DNA from: AP-15 sp963701815
GTDB lineage: Bacteria > Pseudomonadota > Alphaproteobacteria > ATCC43930 > CGMCC-115725
Length of the DNA: 64,000 nt
Reading direction: 5' to 3'
Assembly (NCBI GenBank): GCA_963701815.1
Contig: CAVPBN010000008.1
Coordinates: 62,001 to 126,000, forward strand
Under the pieces are notes generated by a model, which was given only the letters and a program-made list of their open reading frames with translations, was not told the DNA's origin and did not search any database. Shown here piece after piece: positions 26,242 through 35,148 of the stretch (position 1 is the stretch's first letter; each line of letters opens with the position of its first letter). Both the position numbers and the translations under genes were made by a program.

Positions 26242-26934
26242 ATGCCGAACTACATGCTGGTCAGCTTTAAGACCTGCCCTTGGGTACAACGCTCGGCGAT
26301 CGTGCTGCGCGAGAAGAATACGCCGTTCGAGATGCGTCATATAGAGCCCGACAACCGTCCCGACTGGTTTCTTGCCATCTCGCCGCACAAGAAGGTGCCG
26401 GTGCTGCGCATCGACGACCGGGTGTCGTTGTTCGAATCGAATGCCATCAACGAGTACCTCGACGAGACGATATCGCCGCGGCTGCATCCGGCGGACCCGA
26501 TCGAGCGCGCGCTCAACCGTGCCTGGACGGATTATCTCCCGACTTTCGCCGGTACGGTGACCGCGACCGCCTACGCGGATACCGAGGCGGATTACCGCAA
26601 GGCGGCCGAACAAATCCCGGTGCCGTTCGAACGGCTGGAAAAGGCGCTCGAAAAGCAGGGCAGCGGGCCCTTTTTCAACGGCGCCGCCTATTCCCTGGTC
26701 GACGCCGGCTATGCGCCGTTTCTGCAGCGCTACTTCTTTCTCGACCGGGTCAGAAAGCTCGGCCATATCGAGAATTACCCGCGGCTCAAGGCCTGGGGCG
26801 AGGCGCTGATCAATCGCGCTTCGACGCATTCCTTCCCGGAACCCGAGTTCGAAGCGATGTATCGCGAGGGTCTGCGACGGCGAAACAAGTGGGTGTCGCG
26901 GTTCATCGAGGCCCCGCGGGCCGCCGCCGAATAA
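26242..26934 (+). CDS. Glutathione S-transferase family protein (Cys-type)
   Basis: A 230-residue GST. The thioredoxin-like N-terminal domain has a CPWVQR motif with Cys12 in the active-site place, as in omega- and beta-like classes. KKVPVLRIDDRVSLFESNAI is the cis-Pro plus glutathione-binding Glu-Ser block. The C-terminal helical domain (residues about 90-215) follows. A Cys in this place favours thiol-transferase or reductive deglutathionylation chemistry over conjugation. ATG 26242 has GTCGGAGGCCGCC before it, and a perfect hairpin follows the stop. Confidence 0.9.
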   Translation: MPNYMLVSFKTCPWVQRSAIVLREKNTPFEMRHIEPDNRPDWFLAISPHKKVPVLRIDDRVSLFESNAINEYLDETISPRLHPADPIERALNRAWTDYLPTFAGTVTATAYADTEADYRKAAEQIPVPFERLEKALEKQGSGPFFNGAAYSLVDAGYAPFLQRYFFLDRVRKLGHIENYPRLKAWGEALINRASTHSFPEPEFEAMYREGLRRRNKWVSRFIEAPRAAAE

Positions 26935-26962
26935 TCGGCCCGCGCCGCCGCATCGGCATGGG

Positions 26963-26985
26963 ACGGAGCAATGCGATTGCTCCGT
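26963..26985 (+). terminator. Stem-loop after the GST gene
   Basis: ACGGAGCAAT pairs perfectly with ATTGCTCCGT around GCG, 28 bp after the stop codon. CGCCCTGTCTTGT follows, only moderately T-rich. Confidence 0.65.
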
Positions 26986-27048
26986 CGCCCTGTCTTGTCG
27001 CCGGGAAGAGCTGGGATGTCGGTGGCGGTCCTAGAAGGAGAGGTTGGG

Positions 27049-28203
27049 GTGAAAATCAAACGGGTGATGGCGGTGGCCGCCGCCGGACTGATCGGTTGCA
27101 TGATGGCCGGCCGAGCCCAGTCGGAGGTCCGGGTGGAGGGTCAGGTGACGACCCTGACTTTGCCGAGCGGAGCCGGCGCGAGCCTGGGCGCCATCGACTT
27201 CGCGCATGCGAAGCCGATGCCGCTGCCGGCGTCGCGCCGCCTTCCGCCATCGCCGCAGGCGGTGCGCAACCCGGTCGATCTGATCGATCTGTTCGGGCCG
27301 CCTGGGGTATCGCCGGGCGGCGCCGGCAGCGGCGTCGAGGACCCCGTGCAATTGGTGGAGCCGTCGAATGTTTCCGACGCGGCGCCGGTACCGCCGCCGG
27401 AGTTCGGATCGACCAACCAGCCCTATACGACTTCCCGGGTCGATGCAAAGGGCAATACGACGGCGAAATTCTATCCGTACCGGGCCGCCGGCCTACTCTA
27501 TTTTCTGGTCGGGGGGCAGACCGTGTACTGCTCGGCGTCGCTGATCAAACCGGGAATTCTGGTGACGGCGGCCAATTGCGTGACGAGGTTCGGCCAGCAG
27601 CAATTCTATTCCGGCTGGACCTTCGTCCCGGCCTACGACAATGGGAAGGCGCCGTTCGGGGTATGGAACGCGTTGAACGCAACGGTACTGACCGTTTATT
27701 GGAACGGAACCGACAATTGCTTCCAAGCCGGCGTCGTCTGCCAGGACGACGTCGCCGTCATCACCGAGAGACCGAAGAACGGAGCGTATCCCGGAGCCTC
27801 GACCGGGTGGTTCGGTTACGGAGTTAATGGGTATGGCTACACTTCGTCGAGCCAGGCGCTGTTGACGGAGTTGGGCTACTCGCTCGATCTCGACAGCGGA
27901 AAGCTGATGCAGCGCAGCGATTCTCAGGGCTTTGTCTACGTCCCTTACTCAAATAACACGATCCTCGGATCCTTGATGGCCGACGGCTCGAACGGCAGCC
28001 CCTGGCTGGTCAATCTGGGGGTCGCTCCATCGCTTTCGGGGGGTGTCGGTTTTGGCTCGGATGCAAAGCACAACATCGTCGTCAACGTCACGAGTTGGGG
28101 CAACAGCTCGATAAAACAGCAGGGGGCTTCGCCCTTCACCTCGGCGAATATCACCATTCTGGTTCGGGTCGTCTGCAAAGCCACGCCTGCCGCGTGCAAA
28201 TAG
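27049..28203 (+). CDS. Secreted trypsin-fold protein with two catalytic residues replaced by Asn
   Basis: A 384-residue protein. GTG 27049 lies behind AGAAGGAGAGGTTGG, and a signal peptide (VKIKRVMAVAAAGLIGCMMA) leads to a Pro-rich region of about 100 residues. The chymotrypsin-like domain starts near residue 145 (YRAAGLLYFLVGGQTVYCSA, SLIKPGILVTAANCV). The block that should read TAAHC reads TAANC, with Asn176 in place of the catalytic His. Asp234 in CQDDVAVI is kept. The GDSGGP block reads GSNGSP, so Asn315 stands where the Ser nucleophile belongs. With two of three triad residues gone it is probably a pseudoprotease. Related secreted trypsin-like proteins in Rhizobiales keep the triad. It could be a binding or structural protein. 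Confidence 0.72.
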   Translation: MKIKRVMAVAAAGLIGCMMAGRAQSEVRVEGQVTTLTLPSGAGASLGAIDFAHAKPMPLPASRRLPPSPQAVRNPVDLIDLFGPPGVSPGGAGSGVEDPVQLVEPSNVSDAAPVPPPEFGSTNQPYTTSRVDAKGNTTAKFYPYRAAGLLYFLVGGQTVYCSASLIKPGILVTAANCVTRFGQQQFYSGWTFVPAYDNGKAPFGVWNALNATVLTVYWNGTDNCFQAGVVCQDDVAVITERPKNGAYPGASTGWFGYGVNGYGYTSSSQALLTELGYSLDLDSGKLMQRSDSQGFVYVPYSNNTILGSLMADGSNGSPWLVNLGVAPSLSGGVGFGSDAKHNIVVNVTSWGNSSIKQQGASPFTSANITILVRVVCKATPAACK

Positions 28204-28209
28204 CCGCGG

Positions 28210-28231
28210 CGGCGCCGGTTTGCCGGCGCCG
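28210..28231. terminator. Hairpin between convergent genes
   Basis: CGGCGCCGG pairs with CCGGCGCCG around TTTG, between the stop codons of the trypsin-fold gene and livF, which converge. Confidence 0.6.
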
Positions 28232-28241
28232 GGGCACATTG

Positions 28242-28973
28242 CTAAAGCCCCAGATAGAATTTGCGGACCAGTTCGTTGTTGTTGAGTTCTTCGGCCGAGC
28301 GGCCTTCGAAGGCGATCCGGCCGTGGACGATGACATAGCCGCGGTCGGCGATCCGGACCGCCTGGTTGAAATTCTGCTCCGCCATCAGCACGGTCAGCTG
28401 GAAGCGGTCCTTCAGCTCGCGGATCTTTTCGATCGTGCGTTTGACCAGGACCGGCGCCAGGCCGACCGAGGGCTCGTCGATCAGCAACATCTTAGGCGCC
28501 GACATCAAGGCGCGGGCCAGGGCCAGCATCTGCTGTTCGCCGCCGCTCATGCTGCCGGAGAGTTGGCGCCGCCGCTCCTTCAGCGCCGGAAAGGTCGCAT
28601 AGGAGGATTCGAGATTGCGTCCGATCGCCGCCCGCGCGGTCGAGCGGAAGGCGCCCAGCAGCAGATTTTCCTCGACCGTCAATTTGGGGAAGAGGCGCCG
28701 CCCTTCGGGCACCAGGGTGATCCCGAGATCGACGATCGCCTCGGTCGAGCGGCCGGCGAGATCGACCCGTTCGCCGTCGATCTCGGCGACGATGCTGCCC
28801 GCCGACGGCGGCAACATGCCCATCACGCACTTCATCAACGTGCTCTTGCCGTTGCCGTTGGTGCCGAGCAGGACCACGATCTCGCCCGCGGCCACGCTCA
28901 ACGACACGCTTTCGAGCACGCGGACCGCACCGTAGCCGGCGTCGAGGCCGGCGATCTCCAGACTACTCGCCAA
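28242..28973 (-). CDS. livF: Branched-chain amino acid type ABC transporter ATPase, LivF-like
   Basis: A 243-residue ABC ATPase. Walker A is GTNGNGKST, the signature region is LSGSMSGGEQQMLALARALM, and Walker B is MLLIDEPSVGLAP. VPEGRRLFPKLTVEENLLLG is typical of LivF. It would energise uptake with LivG. The start overlaps livG by 11 bp, and the order on the minus strand is livH-livM-livG-livF. The substrate may be a branched-chain amino acid, urea, an aromatic acid or a short amide, because these systems are widely re-used and no binding-protein gene is present. Confidence 0.92.
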   Translation of the reverse strand: MASSLEIAGLDAGYGAVRVLESVSLSVAAGEIVVLLGTNGNGKSTLMKCVMGMLPPSAGSIVAEIDGERVDLAGRSTEAIVDLGITLVPEGRRLFPKLTVEENLLLGAFRSTARAAIGRNLESSYATFPALKERRRQLSGSMSGGEQQMLALARALMSAPKMLLIDEPSVGLAPVLVKRTIEKIRELKDRFQLTVLMAEQNFNQAVRIADRGYVIVHGRIAFEGRSAEELNNNELVRKFYLGL

Positions 28974-29721
28974 GATAGGCCCGCTCGACCTCGGGGTTGC
29001 GGATCGCCTCCTGCGGCGCGCCGTCGGCGATCTTCTGGCCGGCCACCAATACGACGAGCCGGGTCGAAAAGCTCATCACCGCGCGCATGATATGCTCGAT
29101 CAGCACGATCGTGATGCCCTCCGCGTTGAGGCGGAACAGCACCGCCAGGATCTCTTCGATCTCGGAGGGCGACAGACCGGCCATGGCCTCGTCGGCAAAG
29201 AGCAGCCGCGGCGCGCTGGCGACGGCGCGGGCGAGTTCGAGCTTGCGCATCTCGACCTGGGTCAGGTCGCGCGGCAGATCGGCGGCCTTGGCGGCGAGCC
29301 CGACATCCTCGAGGAGACCGAGACAACGCTCGTCGATCGCCGCGGCCGAGAGGTGCGTGTCATGCCCGGCCCCCGATTGCTCCGCTCGGCGCGCGTTGAC
29401 CGTGAAGAGCAGCGGAATGCGCAGATTGTCCATCAGGCGCAGGCTGTGAAACGGCCGCGGCAGCTGAAAGCTGCGGGCGAGACCGAGCCGGGTGCGCCGA
29501 TGGGCCGGCATACGGTCGAGCCGATGCGCATCGAATACGATATTGCCGCTGTCATGGCGCAACGCGCCGCACAGGCAATTGACCAAGGTGCTCTTGCCCG
29601 AACCGTTCGGCCCGATCAGGCCGACCCGTTCGCCGGCGGCGATCTGCAGATCGATGCCGTCGAGCGCAACAAAACCGCCGAACCGCTTGCCGAGCCCGTT
29701 CGCCTCCAGGAGCGGCGGCAT
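28963..29721 (-). CDS. livG: Branched-chain amino acid type ABC transporter ATPase, LivG-like
   Basis: A 252-residue ABC ATPase starting at ATG 29721, which overlaps the livM stop. Walker A is GPNGSGKSTLVNCL; LGLARSFQLPRPFHSLRLMD is the LivG Q-loop region; Walker B is LLFADEAMAGLSPSE. The signature motif reads LTQVEMRKLELARAV in place of the usual LSxGQ form, a variant that some LivG subfamilies share. The H-loop IEHIMRAVM is present. It has the longer interdomain stretch that marks LivG against LivF. Confidence 0.9.
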   Translation of the reverse strand: MPPLLEANGLGKRFGGFVALDGIDLQIAAGERVGLIGPNGSGKSTLVNCLCGALRHDSGNIVFDAHRLDRMPAHRRTRLGLARSFQLPRPFHSLRLMDNLRIPLLFTVNARRAEQSGAGHDTHLSAAAIDERCLGLLEDVGLAAKAADLPRDLTQVEMRKLELARAVASAPRLLFADEAMAGLSPSEIEEILAVLFRLNAEGITIVLIEHIMRAVMSFSTRLVVLVAGQKIADGAPQEAIRNPEVERAYLGE

Positions 29722-30671
29722 CAGCGCAGTCCCGCCCGTCGCCGCCGGCCGCGCACCAGACCGACGATTCCGTTGGGTGCGACGATGACGAACGCGATCA
29801 TCAGCAGCCCGACGATCAACAGGTTCAGTGCCGAGGAGATCGTCACCGTCGCGACCTGCTGGATCGTCCCCAGCAGGATCGCGCCGATCAGCGGCCCGAC
29901 CCAGCTCGACATGCCGCCGATCAGCGGCATCGCCACGCTGTTGACCGCATAGGACAGGTTGAAGCTCGAATTCGGGTCGAGGTAGGTCACGTAATAAGGC
30001 AGCGGCGCCCCGGCCATGCCCATCAGCGCGCCGCTCAGTGCGGTCGCGATCAATTTGAGCCGCAGGGTCGGCACGCCCGCGGCCTCGGCCGCCTGCTCGT
30101 CGTCGCGGATCGCATTGAAGCCGAGACCGAGCCACGAGCGCTCGATCGTCCGGGCGATCGCGACCGAGATCCAGGCGAGAATCAGCATCAACGAATAGAG
30201 GTATTGGATGTAGCTGCCGAACAGCGGCGCCTGCTGCGGCCGGATGATGTAGATGCCGCGCGAGCCGCCGACGTAATCCCAGTTGACGATCAGGGTCTGG
30301 GCGACGATCGCCAGCGCCAGGGTCGCGATCGCGAAAAACACCCCCTTGAGCCGCAGGGTCAGATAACCCATGCCAAAGCCGAGGAACCCCGAGACGAGGC
30401 CGGCGACGGCGATCATCGGCGGCAGCGGGATCGCGCCCAGCTGGTGCAGGACGACCGTGGTGTAGGCGCCGATCGCAAAAAACGCTCCGACGCCGAAATT
30501 TATGTAGCCGGTGTAGCCGCCGAGAATGTTCCACGCCGTCGCCAGGACGACGTATTGCAGCACGACGTAGCCGGCGAAAAAGACATACTCGTTCACCACC
30601 AGCCCGCGCGACAGACCGAGCACAATGGCGGCCGCCAGAAACGAGACCAGCCAAAAGCGAGGGTTGCTCAT
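29721..30671 (-). CDS. livM: Branched-chain amino acid type ABC permease, LivM-like
   Basis: A 316-residue integral membrane permease with 8-9 hydrophobic segments. LATAWNILGGYTGYINFGVGA and FFAIGAYT are the LivM signature, and EDEQAAEAAGV-type sequence (IRDDEQAAEAAGVPTLRLKL) forms the cytoplasmic coupling loop. IGGMSSWVGPLIGAILLG is the conserved late helix. Its stop overlaps the livG start. A palindromic repeat and about 97 bp separate it from livH. Confidence 0.92.
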   Translation of the reverse strand: MSNPRFWLVSFLAAAIVLGLSRGLVVNEYVFFAGYVVLQYVVLATAWNILGGYTGYINFGVGAFFAIGAYTTVVLHQLGAIPLPPMIAVAGLVSGFLGFGMGYLTLRLKGVFFAIATLALAIVAQTLIVNWDYVGGSRGIYIIRPQQAPLFGSYIQYLYSLMLILAWISVAIARTIERSWLGLGFNAIRDDEQAAEAAGVPTLRLKLIATALSGALMGMAGAPLPYYVTYLDPNSSFNLSYAVNSVAMPLIGGMSSWVGPLIGAILLGTIQQVATVTISSALNLLIVGLLMIAFVIVAPNGIVGLVRGRRRRAGLR

Positions 30672-30694
30672 AGTTCTTCAGAGCCTGCCCGATT

Positions 30695-30733
30695 GCCCCT
30701 CTCCCGCGCTGCGACGCAGTGCGGGAGAGGGGC
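30695..30733. repeat. Palindromic intergenic repeat between livH and livM
   Basis: GCCCCTCTCCCGC and GCGGGAGAGGGGC form the outer stem, with CTGCG/CGCAG as an inner stem. The arms match the repeats at 521-630 and 831-876. Lying inside an operon, the transcribed hairpin could lower or protect the mRNA on one side. Confidence 0.75.
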
Positions 30734-30768
30734 ACGCAGGCGAGGACCGGCAGGCGTTGCGCATCGCC

Positions 30769-31639
30769 TCAGCGCCCGAGCAGACCGGCCGGACGCACGG
30801 CCAGGGTCAGCAAGCAGAAAGCCGAAGGCCACCGCCGGCGCCCAGGACGGGCCGTAAAACGTCGCCGTCAGGCTCTCGGCGATGCCGATCAGCAATGCCC
30901 CCGCGAGCATCCCGGGAAAACTCGTCATGCCGCCGAGAACGCAGATCGCGAAAATCCGGCCGATATAGTCGCGGCCGACCGACGGCTCGACCGGCTGAAT
31001 GATGATCAACAGCGCGCCAGCCACCGAAGCGGTCGCGATCGAGATGCCGAAAGCGATGCTTTTGACCCGGCTCGGGTTGGCCGCCATCAGCTGCAACGCC
31101 AACCGATCCTGCGACACGGCGAGGATGGCGCGACCGATGAAGGTGCGGCCGAGAAAAAGCTGCAGCACCGCGATCATCAGCAGCGAGACGACGAACGGGA
31201 CCAGCATCCGCAGCGGCAATTCGACAAAGCCGAAATGCAGGCTGGGGCCGATATAGGCCGCTTCGACGAAACGATAGTCTACGCCGAAGGCCAGGATCAG
31301 CAGCACCTCGCCGACAAACAGCAGGCCGAAAAAGAAGGCGAGGCCCTGGATCGATTCGTCGCCGCGCCGCTCGAAGGCATAGTAATAGACCTGATAGACA
31401 CCGATCCCGAGCGCAAAGAACACCGGCGCCATCGCCACCCCGATCAGCACCGGGTCGATGCCGAAACTCGAATTGACGATGTAGGCGACAAACGAACCCA
31501 GCATGATAAAGGCGGGGTGGGCGATGTTGACGATGTCGAGCATGCCGAACGAGATCGTCACCCCGACCGTTACCGCCGCATAAAAGCCGCCGAGCAGCAG
31601 ACCGGCGATGACCGCGTTGACCGCGAGATCGAGCGTCAT
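30769..31639 (-). CDS. livH: Branched-chain amino acid type ABC permease, LivH-like (frameshift at the end)
   Basis: The minus strand reads MTLDLAVNAVIAGLLLGGFY, TISFGMLDIVNIAHPAFIML (LivH signature), RAILAVSQDRLALQLMAANP and GRIFAICVLGGMTSFPGMLA, about 290 residues with 8 membrane segments. Near 30808 an extra T (CTGCTTGCTGACC) shifts the frame. Corrected, the protein ends LTLAVRPAGLLGR at 30769, the normal LivH tail; uncorrected it runs on into the palindromic repeat. It heads the liv transcript, and no substrate-binding gene precedes it. Confidence 0.88.
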
Positions 31640-31970
31640 GCGCGAACGGTTCGGCGGCCGCGCGACGATGCGGCCCGCGCGCCCGCGGCTGCTCCGGCAC
31701 AGCGCGACATATTGGCCCTCCCCGGCAATATTCTGCCCCCTGCGATGTTAGAGCAGAACCGGCGGCTTCTGTTAAGCGCGCAAAACCGTTGGTCGGCGCG
31801 CCGGGGTCGGCGCGGTATCGAACGCGATGCCCGATTCGACAAATCGGAAGGGCGGCAATGAGTTTACGACTACAACGCAGCAGTTCGGAGAGCTCCGGGA
31901 TTGAGAGATTTTCGCCGGCGGCGCTCGCTTCTTTCAATGGCCCGGCAAAAATCGAAAAAGGCCGCCGACA
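31640..31970. other. Divergent promoter region, no gene seen
   Basis: About 330 bp between livH (minus) and the COG4705 gene (plus). Frames are open only briefly and no family is recognised. No livK-like gene and no clear operator was found. Confidence 0.4.
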
Positions 31971-32749
31971 GTGAACGACGCGCACAAACAGGAGACCTTC
32001 AATAAGGTCCCCGAAGTCACGCTGGCCTTCTGGATCATCAAGATCGCCGCGACGACCTTGGGCGAGACCGGCGGCGACACCGTCACGATGACGTTGAAAT
32101 GGGGCTATCTCGCCGGCACCGCGCTGTTCCTTTGCGTGCTCGCGGCCCTGGTTGCGGCGCAGATTCTGGCAAAAAGGTTCAACCGCTTCCTCTATTGGGC
32201 GACGATTGTGGCCTCCACGACCTTCGGCACCACGATGGCCGATTTCGCCGACCGCTCGCTCGGCGTCGGCTACGGCGGCGGGTCGATGCTGCTGTTCGCC
32301 TGCCTGATCGCCGTGCTGGGCCTCTGGTACGCATCGCAGGGGACCATCTCGGTCAATACCGTCAACACGCCGAAGGCGGAGGCGTTCTATTGGGCTGCGA
32401 TCACATTTTCGCAGACGCTGGGCACCGCCCTTGGCGACTGGACGGCCGCTGCCGGCGGGCTCGGCTATGAACGCGGCGCCGCTCGTATTTGCCGCCGGTC
32501 TCGCCCTGGTCGTCGGACTTTACCTGTGGACGGGCGTCTCCCGCGTGCTGCTGTTTTGGTGCGCCTTCATTCTGACCCGGCCGCTCGGCGCTACCGTCGG
32601 CGATTTTCTCGACAAACCAGCGGCCAAGGGCGGGCTTGCGTTCAGCCGCCCTCTGGCCTCGGCGGTGATCGCGGTGATTCATCCTGGTTTGCCTGTTCAC
32701 GTTGCCGCAGCGGGCGGGGCGGCATCCGGGCTTATCGAATTCGATATAG
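31971..32749 (+). CDS. COG4705 family integral membrane protein (two frameshifts)
   Basis: The start is NKVPEVTLAFWIIKIAATTL GETGGD, the COG4705 signature, with 8 predicted helices arranged as two similar halves (FWIIKI..TLGETGGD and FYWAAITFSQTLGTALGDW). Near 32467 the frame slips; the other frame continues NAAPLVFAAGLALVVGLYLW and FILTRPLGATVGDFLDKP. A second slip near 32685 restores the true end (VCLFTLPQRAGRHPGLSNSI) at 32749. Repeated T.GE/GD motifs in membrane helices suggest ion or metal handling, but the function is not established. GTG 31971 is the most likely start. Confidence 0.75.
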
Positions 32750-32797
32750 ACGGATTTCGGGGACGCGACCAGTTGCTGATTGGGAATAATCGCGTCC

Positions 32798-32824
32798 AAA
32801 AAAAACGCGGGCCGAAGCCCGCGT
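32798..32824 (-). terminator. Rho-independent terminator of the beta-propeller gene
   Basis: Read on the minus strand: ACGCGGGC, loop TTCG, GCCCGCGT, then eight T. This is a textbook terminator 24 bp after the stop codon at 32849. Confidence 0.88.
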
Positions 32825-32848
32825 CCTTATTCGAGGGAGATACGAAGA

Positions 32849-34214
32849 CTAGTCGGTGTCGTTGTCGCGCCGGGCGAACACCTGGATGCAGCCTTTCAGG
32901 CAGCCCAGGATGGCGTTGTTCGCGGGCGCCGGCACGAACACCCAGCTGTTCGTATCGTTGGCGGCCACCGAATGGCCCGAACCGGACACATGCACGGTGG
33001 TGGTCCCGACGATCACGTTCGGCACGCCGAACGTCGGCACCAGTTGATCGAGGCCGAGGCTCGTCCCGTCGATGACTCCGAGGATGTTCGCGCCCTGCGC
33101 CGTCAAGGTGGCGCCGGTCACGTCGTGCGGCGAATAGGGGCTGCCCTGCGAGCCGGTGTAGAAGTGGTTGTCGCCGGCATTGTAGGTGACTTCGTCAGAC
33201 GATCCGACGGCCGGCGCTCGCTTCGATCTTGCCGTTGCTCGCAGCGAGGATCAACTGCTGGGGCGCCGCGGTTTTGGTCCCGGCAGGGTTCCAAACACCG
33301 CCAGCCGTGTCGAAGACGACACTGCATCCCGCCAGCAGGTCCCCGGTATTCGGGTTCAGCGCGAGGCCGGCCGGCTGGCAGAACGATACATGGAACATCC
33401 TGACGATACTGCCGGTCGTATCGATGCCGATGATCAGACCATGCTGTCCCGCTCCCGGATTCGCCTTGTCGCCGATCTGCGGGATCGACATATAGAAGAG
33501 GCCGGCGGCCGCGTCCCAAACCGCCTGCTCGGCGCCGTTGGTGGCGAAGGTAAATACCACTTTGGTTTGTGATCTTCATCCCGCAGTTTGCATTGACGTT
33601 GATCAAGCTGGCAAAAGGCGGCGTTTCGGCGTTGTTCGCCACGACCAGTATTTTGTCCTTCGGGTCGTAGGCCATCTCGTCGGCGCGGGTGGTGCCGCCC
33701 GTCGTGATGCTGGCGGCCTGGGTGCCGGCGGGCAGCTTGAACGAGACGACGCGGCTCGGGCCGTCGCCGGCGAACAGGCAGGTCCCCCCGCCGGTCACGA
33801 CACCGGTCACGACGCCGTTCGGGCCGGAGATGCTGTTGTTGGCGGTCCCGTTCGAATTGAGCTTGACCCCGGCGAACGGCGGCGACGCGGTGATCTGCGT
33901 GATGAACTTCAACTTGCCGGTGGCGGCGTTGACGACATCGACCGCCGCATTCGAGCGGTCGCCGAGATAGTAGGTCTGGGTGGCCTGATCGACCCAGCTG
34001 ATGTCATAAGCGTACATCCCGCCGACTCGTGTTGGTCGGCGCGACCGGGACCGGTACCGTGGCCACCAGCCTGACCGCCGGCTCGACCGGCGAGGCGGCC
34101 CAGGCGCCGGTCGCGGCCAAGCAGCAGACCCGGGGCGATTGTCGCCGCCGTTAGAATCGACGAACGGCGATAGTTCTTAAACACGACATTAAAGAAACCG
34201 TCACATTTCAGCAT
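32849..34214 (-). CDS. Secreted beta-propeller protein (at least four frameshifts)
   Basis: ATG 34214 follows GGGAGGGACAA. The N-terminus (KNYRRSSILTAATIAPGLLL, then AATGAWAASP after a frame correction near 34110) is a signal peptide. Further slips near 34020, 33560 and 33190 join YAYDISWVDQATQTYYLGDR, NAAVDVVNAATGKLKFITQI, VVFTFATNGAEQAVWDAAAG, GLALNPNTGDLLAGC and VAANDTNSWVFVPAPANNAI. The repeated pattern of D..TQTYYLGDRSN, ADEMAYDPKDKILVVANNAE and LYMSIPQ-like blades is that of NHL/YVTN-type propellers. Ligand and role unknown. All frames join without loss, so either base-calling errors or very recent decay. Confidence 0.7.
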
Positions 34215-34542
34215 TTGTCCCTCCCGTTGAGCATTGTTCTCAAATCACGCCGGGTCGTTTGGGCGGCCCGGGCCGTAACCATATTGGGGAAGTCCACGCT
34301 GTCAACGAGTTTTCGCCAAGTTTCTGACGTATTCGACCAAATTTCGGACGATTTCAGTTTAATGTAAGCTTGTGTTTTTGCTCTCGGTAAGAATAGGTCA
34401 TGAACGGGCGCGCCCGACGCAACGTCGCCCCAATTGCCGCCGCAGACCGCGCAATCGGCTGCGCCGGTTGACTCAGTCGACCGATCCAGACGGTCCGGCG
34501 GGCGTCGCCGCGGCAGGCGGCGGCGCCGGCGCCGGTCCCGCG
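34215..34542. other. Intergenic region, A/T-richer, no gene
   Basis: About 330 bp between the propeller gene start and the flavin reductase stop, both on the minus strand. The 34260-34400 part is visibly A/T-richer and probably holds the propeller promoter. No gene or strong hairpin seen. Confidence 0.45.
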
Positions 34543-35127
34543 TCAGGGCGGGATCAACGGCTCGCCGCGCATGTATTTGCCGCGGCAGAACAGCAATGTC
34601 GGCTTGGCGGTGAAGGCGTAGCGCTCGACATAGCCGATGAAGATGATGTGGTCGCCGCCGTAATGCCGGTATTCGTTGCGGCACTCGAAATGCGCGGCCG
34701 CGCCGATGATGACCGGAGCGCCGCATTCGGGGATCATATGGTCGATCTCGGCAAATTTGTTGTCGTGAGTGCGGGCGAATTTGTTCGACAGGTCGATCTG
34801 ATCGTGCGCCAAAATGTTGACGACGAAATGCGAGCCCTCTTGAAAGGCGGGCAGGCTCTGCGCGTAGAGCGAGGCGCTCCACAGCACCAGCGGCGGGGTC
34901 AACGACACCGAACTGAAGGAATTGGCGGTCAGCCCGTAAAGCCCGCCATCCCGGCCGCGGGCGGTGATGATCGTCACGCCGGTGGCGAAGCTGCCGAGCG
35001 CATTGCGGAAATCGCGGGTATCGAAAGCGTCGCCCGAGGTGCTCTTGACCGGCGCCATATGGCTGCCGGGATGCTCGGTCTCTGCCGGCTGCTGCAAGGC
35101 TGCGGGATTGGGGGTCTCATTCGGCAC
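34543..35127 (-). CDS. Flavin reductase of a two-component monooxygenase (HpaC-like)
   Basis: A 194-residue FMN-binding split-barrel reductase. DFRNALGSFATGVTIITARG, GLTANSFSSVSLTPPLVLWS and HFVVNILAHDQIDLSNKFA are the flavin_reduct signatures, and HIIFIGYVERYA ends the domain. It would supply reduced FMN or FAD to the oxygenase encoded 21 bp upstream on the same strand. About 25 extra residues at the N-terminus (EHPGSHMAP) may not be translated; an internal Met is 24 codons in. Confidence 0.9.
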   Translation of the reverse strand: MPNETPNPAALQQPAETEHPGSHMAPVKSTSGDAFDTRDFRNALGSFATGVTIITARGRDGGLYGLTANSFSSVSLTPPLVLWSASLYAQSLPAFQEGSHFVVNILAHDQIDLSNKFARTHDNKFAEIDHMIPECGAPVIIGAAAHFECRNEYRHYGGDHIIFIGYVERYAFTAKPTLLFCRGKYMRGEPLIPP

Positions 35128-35148
35128 GGTCGGCCCCTTGCAAGGCGA

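Noticed and set aside
28095..31861. Several long plus-strand frames opposite livFGMH
   Set aside because: They mirror the Liv genes in the antisense frames and contain QD/RH-rich low-complexity sequence.
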